Assembly (NCBI GenBank): GCA_033032865.1
Contig: JAWHQI010000004.1
Location: forward strand, 25,526,001 to 25,590,000
Source of the DNA: Dactylorhiza incarnata
Taxonomy: Eukaryota > Streptophyta > Magnoliopsida > Asparagales > Orchidaceae
Length of the DNA: 64,000 nt
Direction of reading: 5' to 3'
Shown: piece after piece, positions 11,245 to 21,191 of the stretch
How the letters are laid out: each line of letters begins with the position of its first letter
How positions within the stretch are numbered: the first letter of the stretch is position 1
Translations under genes and position numbers: made by a program
The notes under the pieces: model-generated
What the model was told of the DNA's origin: nothing
Seen by the model: the letters and a program-made list of their open reading frames with translations, nothing else
The model's database searches: none

Positions 11245-11815
11245 CACATGTGTAGTGTAGAAACATTTCCTGTAAACAAAATCCGCTGTCACCTGCTTTT
11301 GTTTATACCTCTTGCTGTCCTCCGCTTCATCCTCCCACACGGTGCCTAGGAGCCATTGGGAGTGGGGTGGGGAACATAAGGCTTAGTCTTTTTGACTAAC
11401 GGTCGGTGGACCATATCATTTTAGGAGATTGAGGAGACGCAGCAGCACCAGAGGCCGGTGCAGACAGAGGCGGGCCAGCCTATTACAGGAGCACCAGATT
11501 CAGGATCAGTGAGTGATTAGTAGTTAGCTTCCGCGAGTGATCTTGTAGTGAAGACATGATGTACAGGGCATGTGCCCTTTATTATTGTAATCTTTTATTC
11601 AGTTATTATCTGTGGACATTTACCTTTATGGTTTTATATTTCATGTTGATTCTGTGGACCTGTCTTCTTTAATGCACTTTTCTTTGTGATTGATTTGGCC
11701 GGCAGGATCGGTGTTTTGTGGTGGTGACCTTCCCGAGTGAGGGTGTCACTACAAAGCGGCAGTTCTGGGCCTAAGACCCGGTGTTTGAAAAGAAAAAAAA
11801 ATGGGGTCTTACAAG

Positions 11816-11827
11816 TGGTATCAGAGC
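11816..11827 (+). other. G primer-binding site, tRNA-Met type
   Basis: TGGTATCAGAGC begins two bases after the LTR end TCTTACA. This is the usual initiator tRNA-Met site of many plant copia and gypsy elements and fixes G in plus orientation. Confidence 0.85.
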
Positions 11828-13801
11828 AAACATCGATCAGAAGAAAAGAAGTCCACAAACCCTGGGCCACCCCGCGCGAGCTTAGTTTGAGGACAAACTT
11901 GCAGCGGACGAAGTGGTGTGCCCATATGGGAATCACATTGAAAAAGGTCCACTTTTAACTGAATCTTCTTGGTCAGTTTCCTCCTGCGAGTGTCAAGTTT
12001 TCTTTTGTAAGCCTGCGGCGAACCCTGTCCACAGCAGGGAATACCTCCGGCTGCAAAGATTTCTTTAGTTAGTCCTTTAGTCAACGAGTTAGACTCAACC
12101 CCACTAGGATACGTGACTTACCTTAACAATTTATACCGTAACCTAGTCTGAAATAGACCGTAGGTATATAACCTTTGGTGAAGGTACGAGGATACCCCAA
12201 AGAGGCTAGAGAAAGGGAGTTGACACATAAGCAGAATGGTATGAGACTCATAGATTCAACCCTCGTACCGGTGACAGGATTACATTAAGACAACCACCAT
12301 TACAAACACCGAGGGTCGGATGAGAATTGAAGTTCAGGAGGGACCCGTTTGGGATTCGGTAATATATTGACCTTGATAAGGTTGTCGTAGAAGGTACCCT
12401 GAAGAGTCTGAAGAATGGAGCGAATTAACAAGTTTCAAGATAGAACCCCAAGACTAAGGTTGTGTGCCCTAAGAATTATTTGCATACTTGGGACGAATAT
12501 AACATGATGATATTGAAGATACTTCACCCAAAAATAGATAGAGGCTAATCTTTTGTTTATTGGGGCTTACCTTTTTGTTTATTGGGCGAATTGGTTACTG
12601 ACTTGGGTTCCCCTTAGATCTAATTTAGCAATTCCTATGTCGGGAGTAATGACTTTGAAGTCGATCTTATTCAATGTTACTTGGACAAAGATGAGACGGT
12701 GTAAGCGTATGTTTGGGAATCATGATCTGTAGTATTACCAGGACAATGGATAGACGTCGTTGATCAAACAACATCTTGACCTTAGTTGAATCGTTGGAAA
12801 TGTAAAGTCGCCAGGATTAATCACTCAGGGTGTCGATGTCCTAGTATAAAAGTTATGGACGGAAACTAGGTCATACAAGTTGTAGTTATATTTGAGGTTC
12901 TTATGACTTGGGGAATTCAGAAATGATTAACTCACGACTTGTTAAAAATCACGCCCTGTCATGGTAGAAAATTTTAACTATAATAATAGCCCTTACACCT
13001 TGGGAGCTATGATGATGAATAACCCGAGATCTTAGACGATGACTTGTTGGAATTAGAATATAGTATCTGAGTTTAGTATGACAAGAACGGCCTAAGTTTA
13101 TTTTACTTAAGACCATTTGAAAGATATCAAGACTAGCATAAGTTGAAGTGATAGAAATTTGGTGAAATGAACGTGATGATATTTCCTTGATGAAACCGAA
13201 TTGTGAAAAACCCTAAGGTATCAAAATTTTGCTCATTATGAATCAAACTTCACGTAGAAAATGATTGGGAGTCACCTTACCATTATGGTTGGTTAACATA
13301 TACTCATAAAGGTTCACAAGTGCGCCCCCATTAAAATTTAAGGATGATTAGGATGTCTGACGCTCTAATTAGTTCCATCAGTAGTAAGAACTGGAAAAGT
13401 TGTAGAGTAGAGATGAGTGATTACTCGGACGTACCTGAAGGAGTAAGAATTTGAACATGTAAAGAAAACTTTAGAGGCATAAGAATCTGCCCAGGTTAGA
13501 GTGGAAGTTCGGGGATAGATTGACCAAGGTAGCTAGGTTACCCCTGTCAGGATAGATGATACGACGGTGCGAGTCTTGCGGCGCAAGAAGATTCCGTAGG
13601 TAAAAAACATGTTGTAAAGTATGGTCAGTAGGAGCACACCCGGGAGCCACTAGAACTAGTATGGCAGAGATAGTCAGTGCTCTTCGAGCTAGGAATAACT
13701 TCAATTCTTAGGGTATGTTACGTTCAGTCACTCTCGGTGGAAAACCCCGCAAGCCTAACCTGAAATTCAAGGACGAAATTTTTTTTTTGTTTATTGGGAT
13801 T
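11828..13801 (+). mobile_element. G internal domain, non-coding
   Basis: About 2 kb with stops in all frames; the longest frames are below 105 codons and show no gag, protease, reverse transcriptase or integrase motif. The box AATTCAAGGACGAA (13767-13780) followed by a T run and GTTTATTGGGATT lies just before the 3' LTR. A similar sequence ends the pol region of Tekay/Del-type gypsy elements, from memory of the group. A clear purine-only tract is missing, which is odd for a replicating element. Confidence 0.7.
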
Positions 13802-14443
13802 TGTAACATCCCCCAAATAGATAGACCCCTAAGTTGGTTTGGCCATGACTAGGTCATGACAAAACCATAGAAAGAGCTCAAGACCTTGTAAACATAGGTG
13901 AGAAGGAGAAAACCCAAGTGATTTGCAAATAGCAATTTTCAGATATCAAGCCTAGGGTTGGACTTTAGGGCCCCACCTTGCCAAATTGACCCTACCTAGA
14001 CTTTCCTAACCCTTAAGAGACACCAATAGGTCACTACCCACCCATTGGGGTCAACCCAAATGGTCAAATTGACCAAAGTAAACTCTAGCCCTGTTTTGGT
14101 CAAACCAACACCTTTTGGATTAATTGGCCTAATTGGGGCACCACCATGACTCAACCAACTTTGGGTGGTGTCAAGTGACTCAAGACACACCACTTGGACA
14201 AGTCAACCCATTAGTTGACCAAGTCAATACTTGGTCAACCTTGCCCAAAAGAGGGGAAAAGGCTAACTCAAGCCCAATCCACTTGGGCTAGGCCTAATTG
14301 GAGTAGCCCATTAGCTTAGGAGGCTGATAATTACCAGGAGTTACCACTCAATTTCTGGAAATGATGAGTAGGAGAGGGAAAGTGCAATTTCCACAATTTT
14401 TGAAGAGAGATAATGAAGAGAGAGAAGGCCATTAATGGCCATG
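13802..14443 (+). repeat. G 3' LTR, first part
   Basis: Matches 856-1497. Interrupted by N2 after CCATG (14439-14443), the left copy of the N2 target duplication. Continues at 22848. Confidence 0.85.
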
Positions 14444-14927
14444 TGATGGCGCAAATCTCACACACCGCTATAGGCGGTAGCTCGACTGCGGCACGAAACG
14501 GCAGTGTACCGATCGTTCAAGTAATATAAAACGAGGAGTAATCCCCGAGTATCGAATCTCTCAAGGAACACAGTAAGGTGGAGTTTATTATCGAGGAAAG
14601 ACTTGAGATTGAAGTCCTGCGAAAGGCGGAATGCGAATGAAAGGGCTTTGGGGGTTTGTGAATACTTAAAATAAATATTACCACTACTCCTATGCAATGC
14701 CGCTATGCAAAGCTTCGCTTGGCGGGATGGAGACTAGGCAGGCCTTGAGCGCGCTGCGTCGAAAGGGCGGCTGGACGAGTAGGCAAACGGATCGAACTAT
14801 GCAGGCCTTGAGCGCGCTGCTTCGTTAGGCGGGATGGAATACGGGCCGCGATGCCACGCTTCGGTAGGCGGATGGGCGAGTGGGCTAGCGGAAAGAGGGT
14901 CGCAAGCACCTCTTCGATAAGCACGCC

Positions 14928-14943
14928 ACTAGCAATTGCTAGT
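14928..14943. repeat. Perfect 16-bp palindrome in N2 3' LTR
   Basis: ACTAGCAATTGCTAGT reads the same on both strands. It recurs at 21676-21691 in the other LTR and, despite strong divergence around it, at 54318-54333 in N3. N1 has a degenerate form (CTAGCAAACGCTAG, 3087-3100) at a similar relative LTR position. Confidence 0.85.
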
Positions 14944-15450
14944 GCGGCACCGGACACGGTGGTGGGATGGAAAATGGAATGGAGCGCGCCTCAATGACAC
15001 AAATGAACAAAATAATTTCATAAACATGAAATTAGCAACATTAGGCATGATTCATAGTGTTCATCATCAAGATAAAGAGAATACATCACACATAACCACA
15101 AAAATAGAGGAAAAAGGCAAGAGATACGACCGAATCTGGAGTCTCGTAGTAGATTTACGGTAGGAAGCACCGGGTTGTCAATCCGGGTCCTAACTCGGTC
15201 CCAACTGCGTCCGGGGTAGAAGAGGGCTGTCACACCTCCCAATGGACCCGTCTTCTCCAGCGATTTACAATCCAGCCACGTCTATCGCGGAGAACCTCTT
15301 CCTTAGCGGTCAAAATGAGTGTAGGACCCCTTCCTTTAAGCCTTTGGATGATGGAGGAGGCCTAGGGGGCGGAAATCCCCTGAAAACGGCGAAAACGGCG
15401 GACTGAACGGAGCAGAGTTCCCTCCCCGCGACCTAATTCGCGAACAGGTC

Positions 15451-15460
15451 AATAAATAGG
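15451..15460 (-). promoter_or_regulatory. TATA-like box of N2 LTR
   Basis: Minus-strand CCTATTTATT lies immediately downstream of the palindrome array. The same box is at 22199-22208 in the 5' LTR, where it would drive the element's own transcript. N1 has the same array-then-TATA order. Confidence 0.5.
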
Positions 15461-15473
15461 CGCTGGATTAAAC

Positions 15474-15840
15474 ACTGCGCACGATCATTGGCGCACGACC
15501 AGTGGTCGTGCGCACTGGAATCCTGCGATCGTGCGCACTGCCTGGACAGAACCTGCACGAGATGAAATCATGAAATACAATGTTCGCACGACCAGTGGCG
15601 CACGACCGGTGGTCGTGCGCACTGGAGTTGATGGTCGTGCGCACTACAGCAAACAGAACTCAGAAATTTAATGGTCAATGCGCACGAGCAGTGGCACACG
15701 ACCGATGGTCGTGCGCACTGGAGTCGATGGTCGTGCGCACTACACCAGACAGAACTCGTGAAAAAGGGTTAAGTGCGCACGATTAGTGGCGCACGACCGG
15801 TGGTCGTGCGCACTAGAACAAGTGATCGTGCGCAGTGTTC
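15474..15840 (-). repeat. Palindrome array in N2 3' LTR, about four units
   Basis: Units of roughly 90-100 bp each hold the palindrome GCGCACGACC-NN-GGTCGTGCGC (near 15498-15523, 15598-15621, 15694-15720 and 15789-15812), plus single GATGGTCGTGCGCACTA half sites and a CAGACAGAACTC spacer. Each palindrome could form a long hairpin. The array is dense in CpG and has stayed largely intact in this young copy. The second array is at 22222-22588. Confidence 0.85.
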
Positions 15841-16094
15841 CTGTGCAGAATTGCACCGGAAACACTTGCACGCCTCCTATTCCAGCACAAACACAGATCT
15901 AGCCACCAAAAGTGGCACTTAACAACATATGAGTACTATGAAAGGAAATAAACACGAAAACACACCCAAGTGGGCCAAAATGTGCACCTAGCATGGGTTA
16001 TCAATTATAAACTATAATAAGGCTAAAGTGCGTGATATTGACTAAATAATGGCCCGGATGAGTCCATGAAGGTGTATATAATCAGGACTCATCA

Positions 16095-16107
16095 CACCCC
16101 CAGACTT
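16095..16107 (-). other. N2 polypurine tract
   Basis: Minus-strand AAGTCTGGGGGTG directly precedes the 3' LTR, identical to the N1 tract at 6695-6707. Confidence 0.8.
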
Positions 16108-18015
16108 AACTGTTTGCGCGTCCCGAGCAAACTAATCCAGCGGAAGTTGAAAAAGATAATTAAAATAGCGAATTACGCAGGGGAGTACAGTGCGAAGTAA
16201 CATATGCATGCGAGTAGGAATTCTAGTAGAAGAAGATTCTAGCTATGCTAACTAATTTACGTAAGTACTAAAGCGTAATCAAAGATTTAATTGTACTCAG
16301 TGGGTGAATTATGAAGAATTTAACGATCATGCCCGGTATGAAAGTGACGAGACGCTGAGGCGGGTGTTGCAAAAGATCGGGACTTAGGAATAACTCCGCT
16401 GAAATCCATCAACGTCGTGAACCATACGCTTGCCCGGTCACACTCTCTCCACGGCGCTAGCAAACTCGCAAGTCAAATCAGTAGGACTTATAGGATTAAA
16501 ACGGGGCTTAGGTTACGGAATGATATGCAAAGATAAACATGACGGCTACGCAACCCAATTGAGCCAACGGCACACTGCACCTTACAAAACCAAACAACTA
16601 TGCTCGTGTGACACACCCCCAGACTTATCATGAAAACCAGGTGTGCACACAGCCTACTTTACAAATACCAACTGATTTTTCTCTTTAGCTTGGGAAGATT
16701 ATTTTCAGGATACTCTTCTTTTTTTTCTTTTATATATTTTTCTTCTTTCAAGCAACCTCCAGTTGGTTCAAAATCAGCGGATAGACAATATTTTCTCTTC
16801 AAAACACAATGATACCACACACCACACAAGTTGGAAATTATGAGCACAGTTAAAACATTTTTTTTTTTTTTTTTTTTTTTTGGTTGCGGGCGTAGGATAG
16901 GCTTCAGGCTTTGGTGGATGAGGAGGAGCTGAACATAAAAAATGGTAGGCACAAATTTGGCTTGCAAAGGTGAATGAAAGGGGCATGGAATAGCAAAGCT
17001 CAAACTAGCCAAATGGTGGCCTACATCATGCTTGACTCAACAAGTAGCTCTCACCCATGCTTCAAGAGTCGCTTGGGGCAAGTTCTTAGCCCACAAGAAA
17101 GATAAACCTTCCTCCCGACTCGAGCAACACACGTTTAGCGACCGCACACACACAACACCGGGTTATCATCAATTTCATTCGAATTCACCACTTGAGTACA
17201 TTAAATCTAAATTTACGCAGAGATACTACACATAAATTAAATGCATAAAGGAAAATCTAATTCCACTCAGGTCCTACTATAGCATGCGAAGCGACTAGAA
17301 CACTACATGAGTCGACACCGCGCTCCAAATAATAATTCCTGTGTTAATAGCCTATTTCACATTCAAACCAAACTAGCTTAAACGGAACACACAAAAGAAA
17401 GCACGCACTCAAGTGGGTGAAGTGGTGTGTGAAGATGAACGAAACTAAATAACTGAAATTAAAATACTTCTAGTATGCAAATGAGATGAGCATGTGCAGT
17501 GGGTGACAAAGAAACGGCTCTCCCCCAGACCTAATCAAAACCATACAACATAATGATATGACAGTGAAAATCAAAATTGAAAGCTAGGGAAGAAGTTACC
17601 CAATGCTCAGCACGTGAGCATACCCGAAGAATGGCGTTTAAAAATCAAGACAATCCGCAGCATCCACCATCTCAAGGAACCAAGGCCACCTGAAAATTAG
17701 ATACTAGAACAACAAAAATAGTAAAAACTGGATTAAAACAAGTGAGAGCACAACAAATCAAGAAATCTGGGTTATCACCCATGGGGTAAACCTATTCCTG
17801 CAATTAATATTGACCACTCGCACACAAAATAAGGGAACAGAAAAAGCTGAATAAATAAAACTATGCCCAGAGGAGCATTCCATAAACAAAGTGTTATTAT
17901 TACAAACATAACAAGAGCAAGAGTTCAAATGTCTTGACAAAAGTCCTAAAAAAAAAAAACAACAAGGGAAAAACAGAAAACACAGCCAAGAATAGCTCGC
18001 ATGCGGGGGAAAAGA
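16108..18015 (-). other. N2 non-coding 3' region with PPT-like motifs and poly-T run
   Basis: No gene is seen. PPT-like motifs on the minus strand lie at about 16612-16626 (AAGTCTGGGGGTGTG) and 17519-17533 (AGGTCTGGGGGAGAG). A run of more than 20 T sits near 16857-16881. Short frames (16659-17012 and others) overlap this simple sequence and are not supported. Around 17585-17680 the sequence matches N1 near 5140-5215, so the region is shared by the family. Confidence 0.6.
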
Positions 18016-19284
18016 TCACTCGTCGCCGCTATCGCTGTCAATAACCACAACAGGCGGCGACCGGCGGGAAGATGAAGCGGCACGACCCGGAGGTGGAGGA
18101 ATATTTAGTCCGCCCCGCAGCGCTTGCTGATAGACGAAGTCCGTGAGCCAGTACTGGTTTGCCTCCAGATCGGAGAGGCGTCGATCAAAACTGGGCACTT
18201 CCGGTGCTCTTGAAGAACTGCCTTCCTCCTTGGCTCTCCGCCCATGCTGAGATGAATGACTCCGCGGCTGCGGAAGAACTACCTCTCGGTGAGTATTCGG
18301 CGGCTCAGCCGGCTCTCCCTGCTCCTCGTCACCCTGCCTCTCCCTAGGCGTATCTCCAGGCATCACAACCACAAAACGTTTGCTATTCTTCTTCCCCACG
18401 ACCCGCAACAAGTGGAAACTCACCATGGTGGCCCGCGTGATAGAGGAGGGTGCAGTCACCTGCACCATCGGAGGCAGATGACTCCAAACCCCCAAGCTTT
18501 TGGCAATGCGGGTGATGTAGTAAGCACCGCCAATGGCACCAGTGAGACCGTAGGTGGCCTCGTGGTGGAAGAAGAAAGCCAACATGTAGCCGAGATGCAA
18601 AGGTTGCCGAAATTCCATACTATAGAGGGCGATAAGATCTTGCCACCCCACTACATTCTGACTAAGCGCACGGGCAACAAGAGAATGGCTGAGGACGTGC
18701 TGCAGGTAACGGAGAGCAGGTGCGACGATCCATGTGGATTTGCTTTTTCTGGCCACATATTCCTCATCACGACCCGTGAGGGCACACCACGCGGCACGCG
18801 GAGTAACCCCATCAGGGAAGGAGACGTCCAAGTCCAGAAATGGGATCGTCGCGGCTTCGGCTTCGGTGTAGAATCCAGCGCACACCGCCAACTCGGATAA
18901 AGAGAGAGTGAAAACCTTGCCCAAAATCCGAAAAGAACACTTTCCCGGACGTTGACCGGAGGGCAAAACTTCCCACTCAAATGTAGAAAGAAATTCCAAG
19001 GTGAGCTCCCGGTAGCCGAGATCATCGCACCCGAGCACCCCACTCCAATGATCGAAAGAATAACGTTGGAGGACGGCCGCCCCCAACTCCCCATTGTCGC
19101 CGATAGAGTTCAATTCGTTCCAATCCACTAGACGTTGCGATAGGAACGGCTTCTCCTTGAGAGAATTGAATCGCCTTGTGTGCGAATCTTTGGAAAAGGT
19201 AGCCATCCTAGCAAGGATCTGAGCGGGAGAGGCGGAAGTGCGGCCGGAGCGTTGGTAGACATTTTGGCGATCCCTAGAGCTCAT
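18016..19284 (-). CDS. N2 ORF2: Athila ORF-like protein, 422 aa
   Basis: Uninterrupted 422-codon frame. Residues about 50-310 look folded; YRELTLEFLSTF (91-102) and FRILGKVFTLSLSELA (118-133) resemble the conserved core of the plant Athila ORF family (Pfam ATHILA ORF-1 type), whose molecular function is not established and which often occupies the envelope position after pol. Residues about 310-422 are charged, rich in serine and proline, end in an acidic tail (DSDSGDE), and are probably disordered. I see no clear signal peptide or membrane span. A palindrome-TATA segment lies 165-255 bp upstream, so it may have its own promoter. N1 lacks this ORF. The intact frame and near-identical LTRs mean it has had little time to decay. 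Confidence 0.75.
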   Translation of the reverse strand: MSSRDRQNVYQRSGRTSASPAQILARMATFSKDSHTRRFNSLKEKPFLSQRLVDWNELNSIGDNGELGAAVLQRYSFDHWSGVLGCDDLGYRELTLEFLSTFEWEVLPSGQRPGKCSFRILGKVFTLSLSELAVCAGFYTEAEAATIPFLDLDVSFPDGVTPRAAWCALTGRDEEYVARKSKSTWIVAPALRYLQHVLSHSLVARALSQNVVGWQDLIALYSMEFRQPLHLGYMLAFFFHHEATYGLTGAIGGAYYITRIAKSLGVWSHLPPMVQVTAPSSITRATMVSFHLLRVVGKKNSKRFVVVMPGDTPRERQGDEEQGEPAEPPNTHREVVLPQPRSHSSQHGRRAKEEGSSSRAPEVPSFDRRLSDLEANQYWLTDFVYQQALRGGLNIPPPPGRAASSSRRSPPVVVIDSDSGDE

Positions 19285-19738
19285 GGCGGAAGGATGGCAA
19301 AGGAGAGCAAAGAAAGGAAGAGGAAGGAAATGGTCTCACCGGAAGGAAGGGAAGGAGGCGCACGATCAGCGGCGAAGGGGAAGAACGGCGCACGGGCGAT
19401 CGCAAAGAAGAACCCTAGGTCGTGCGTGAAAGGCTCGTGCGGACGGGTTTTTATAAAAAATCTGGGCCGATCGCACGACCAATGATCGTGCGCGATAAGT
19501 AGTGCGCACGACCAGTGATCGTGCGCAATAGGAATTTTTTTCAGCGGCCAAAATTTTTTTGTGAAAATGCCAATCACCGCGTAGTTTACGCACAAACAAG
19601 AGTCAGCACACGCAGCGAGACATTCATAGCCTTAACAAAAATTCAACTAAATCAAACAAAATAAAGTTTCAGGAAAAATAAGGATAACTACTGGGGTTTA
19701 TGTCATCCCAGCACGACTTATTCGAAAATATAAAAGTT
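19285..19738 (-). promoter_or_regulatory. Putative internal promoter segment upstream of N2 ORF2
   Basis: On the minus strand, going towards ORF2, there are palindromes GCGCACGACCAGTGATCGTGCGC (about 19503-19525) and CGCACGACCAATGATCGTGCG (about 19471-19492), then TATAAAAA at 19448-19455. A GC-rich leader with more half sites follows, with the ORF2 start at 19284. The LTR has the same order of palindromes then TATA-like box. Function is inferred from this parallel only; a splice or leader role is also possible. Confidence 0.5.
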
Positions 19739-21013
19739 CTAGCTAATGGGTTTATGGAAAGAAAAGTGCACAGGTAACTGTTCTAATATGCGCATCGGTA
19801 GCGGGTACCGATACGGAGACAGAACAGTCACCCCTCTACCTAAATAACAATACCTGCTAAACACAAGTAGAGGGAAAAGAAAGTAAGAAGAGGAGGAGGC
19901 CTGGTCCTCGCTCATCTCACCAACACTATCCTTGCACAGCAAGGTATCGTCTACAGCAGGTCCGCAGGAGGAGAAGGCAATGAGTGAGGCTTCCTCTATG
20001 GAGGAAGGATCAACCTCCTCACATGAAAGGATACACTCATCATTGACTTGAGCACAAAGCTCCAAGTCCTCCTGAAGTACCTGTGAAGATTCAACCTGCA
20101 CAGACTCAGATGAAGGAAGGGGATCAAGAAATAAAGAAGACGGAGAACATAAATAAACATCAATCGGGGGAGTGATCCCGGACTCACTCCCATCAGGTGG
20201 GGGAAGTAAAATAATGTTTGCATTGTCATCAATGCTACGAGATTCGGCGGGATCAACAGTGGCCAAGCTAAAGATTTGGACTTCCTCCACCGGTGCTGAG
20301 GAAAACTCCTCTTCACCTAGAAGGTTGTCCTCCTCCATAGGAATAGGCACAATACTAAGATCAACCGCCTCCTCCTGCGACACATCATCAACAATGTCGT
20401 CAGAGACGAGTGTAGTATGCACAACAGGGAGAGGAATAGTGCTCGGATAAAAGTCGAGCACCGATTCCTCACAAAGAATCAAATCCACTAGAGGTGGTGG
20501 ATGCACTGGGAGAATGGGCTCAGCAATATCGGTGCCCAGATCAGCCACACATCTGGTGACTGTGTCAACGCCATACCCTTCAAGATGTGAAGGTGGCAAA
20601 GACACAAAACCGGATGTTGAAGGTGTGCCGCCAGAGTTAGGATTCGGGACGATCCGGATATCCAGCTCGTCATCCTCATCCAATTGGCGACGAAAAGCAG
20701 CACAATCCTTCAGGGCGTGATCTGTGCTCCGACAAAACTGGCACTGCCTAGCGGGCTTCTTTGGCACAGCGGGGGCTGGAGCCGAAAAGAAGTATGATGG
20801 TAAAGGCTCAGCAGAGTAGCCATAAGACTTACGCGCACCATATGGAGTACTAGACGAAGTCGGTGCTCCATATGCTGGGCTATAAGAATTATGCCTACTA
20901 TTCTCCGTAGGGCATTCATCACTACAGTGGGAGGTAGCTCCACACCAACGGCAACGGAAATTTAGATGTGCCCACATAGTGTGAAGATAATATGATTCAG
21001 GCAAAATGTGCAC
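19739..21013 (-). CDS. N2 ORF1: double zinc-knuckle gag-like protein, 424 aa
   Basis: Uninterrupted frame starting 155 bp after the primer site. The ATG at codon 13 (MWAHLNFRC) is the one shared with N1 and is probably the real start. It has knuckle 1 at C21, C24, H29, C34 and knuckle 2 at C91, C94, H99, C104, joined by a serine-, tyrosine- and proline-rich linker. An acidic DEDDELDIRIVP motif and a long acidic, serine-rich region follow, ending LPVHFSFHKPIS. The role is probably nucleic-acid binding, as for nucleocapsid parts of Gag. A capsid-like N-terminal domain is absent, so particle assembly would need a partner's Gag. The N1 homologue keeps the exact 57-residue spacing between knuckles, which argues for selection on the protein. 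Confidence 0.75.
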   Translation of the reverse strand: MHILPESYYLHTMWAHLNFRCRWCGATSHCSDECPTENSRHNSYSPAYGAPTSSSTPYGARKSYGYSAEPLPSYFFSAPAPAVPKKPARQCQFCRSTDHALKDCAAFRRQLDEDDELDIRIVPNPNSGGTPSTSGFVSLPPSHLEGYGVDTVTRCVADLGTDIAEPILPVHPPPLVDLILCEESVLDFYPSTIPLPVVHTTLVSDDIVDDVSQEEAVDLSIVPIPMEEDNLLGEEEFSSAPVEEVQIFSLATVDPAESRSIDDNANIILLPPPDGSESGITPPIDVYLCSPSSLFLDPLPSSESVQVESSQVLQEDLELCAQVNDECILSCEEVDPSSIEEASLIAFSSCGPAVDDTLLCKDSVGEMSEDQASSSSYFLFPLLVFSRYCYLGRGVTVLSPYRYPLPMRILEQLPVHFSFHKPIS

Positions 21014-21167
21014 AATACTACACCTAACAAAAATTTACTAAAGCAACCTAATAAAAACAAGAAAATGGAATAAAAAGAACAGAAATAAAATAACAGAAAA
21101 TGCAATTTACAAATGGAAGGGCTTTTCTCTCAGGTTCTCCCTCTCCAGAAAACTCACACGTCTGTGC

Positions 21168-21185
21168 TCCCCGGCAACGGCGCCA
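21168..21185 (-). other. N2 primer-binding site, tRNA-Asp type
   Basis: Minus-strand TGGCGCCGTTGCCGGGGA, six bases after the 5' LTR. This is the canonical Athila-type site complementary to tRNA-Asp. Confidence 0.85.
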
Positions 21186-21191
21186 AAAACT

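Larger units (their letters stand above)
8204..11813 (+). repeat. G 5' LTR, second part
   Basis: Matches 23322-26924 and, with more divergence, 56400-59719. AT-rich from about 8400 to 10440, more GC-rich afterwards. Contains a conserved stem-loop at 11050-11090 and a TATA-like stretch at 11235-11244. Ends GGGGTCTTACA. A 76-codon frame at 10549-10779 is present in all three family copies but is not recognisable as a protein. Confidence 0.85.
14444..16094 (-). repeat. N2 3' LTR (minus orientation)
   Basis: 1651 bp. On the minus strand it starts TGATGAGTCC and ends GCGCCATCA. Contains the palindrome array (15474-15840), a TATA-like box (15451-15460) and the perfect 16-bp palindrome ACTAGCAATTGCTAGT (14928-14943). 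Short frames here, repeated identically in the other LTR, are not taken as genes. Confidence 0.9.

Noticed and set aside
14458..14957. Short frames repeated identically at 21206-21705
   Set aside because: They lie in the two near-identical LTRs of N2, so repetition reflects the LTR pair and not gene duplication. No motif seen.
16857..16881. Poly-T run as a sign of a LINE/SINE tail
   Set aside because: No SINE or LINE sequence and no flanking duplication; it is inside the non-coding 3' region of N2.
18256..18900. 214-codon plus-strand frame
   Set aside because: It is the antisense shadow of N2 ORF2, which has recognisable family motifs and a consistent strand with ORF1, PBS and PPT.
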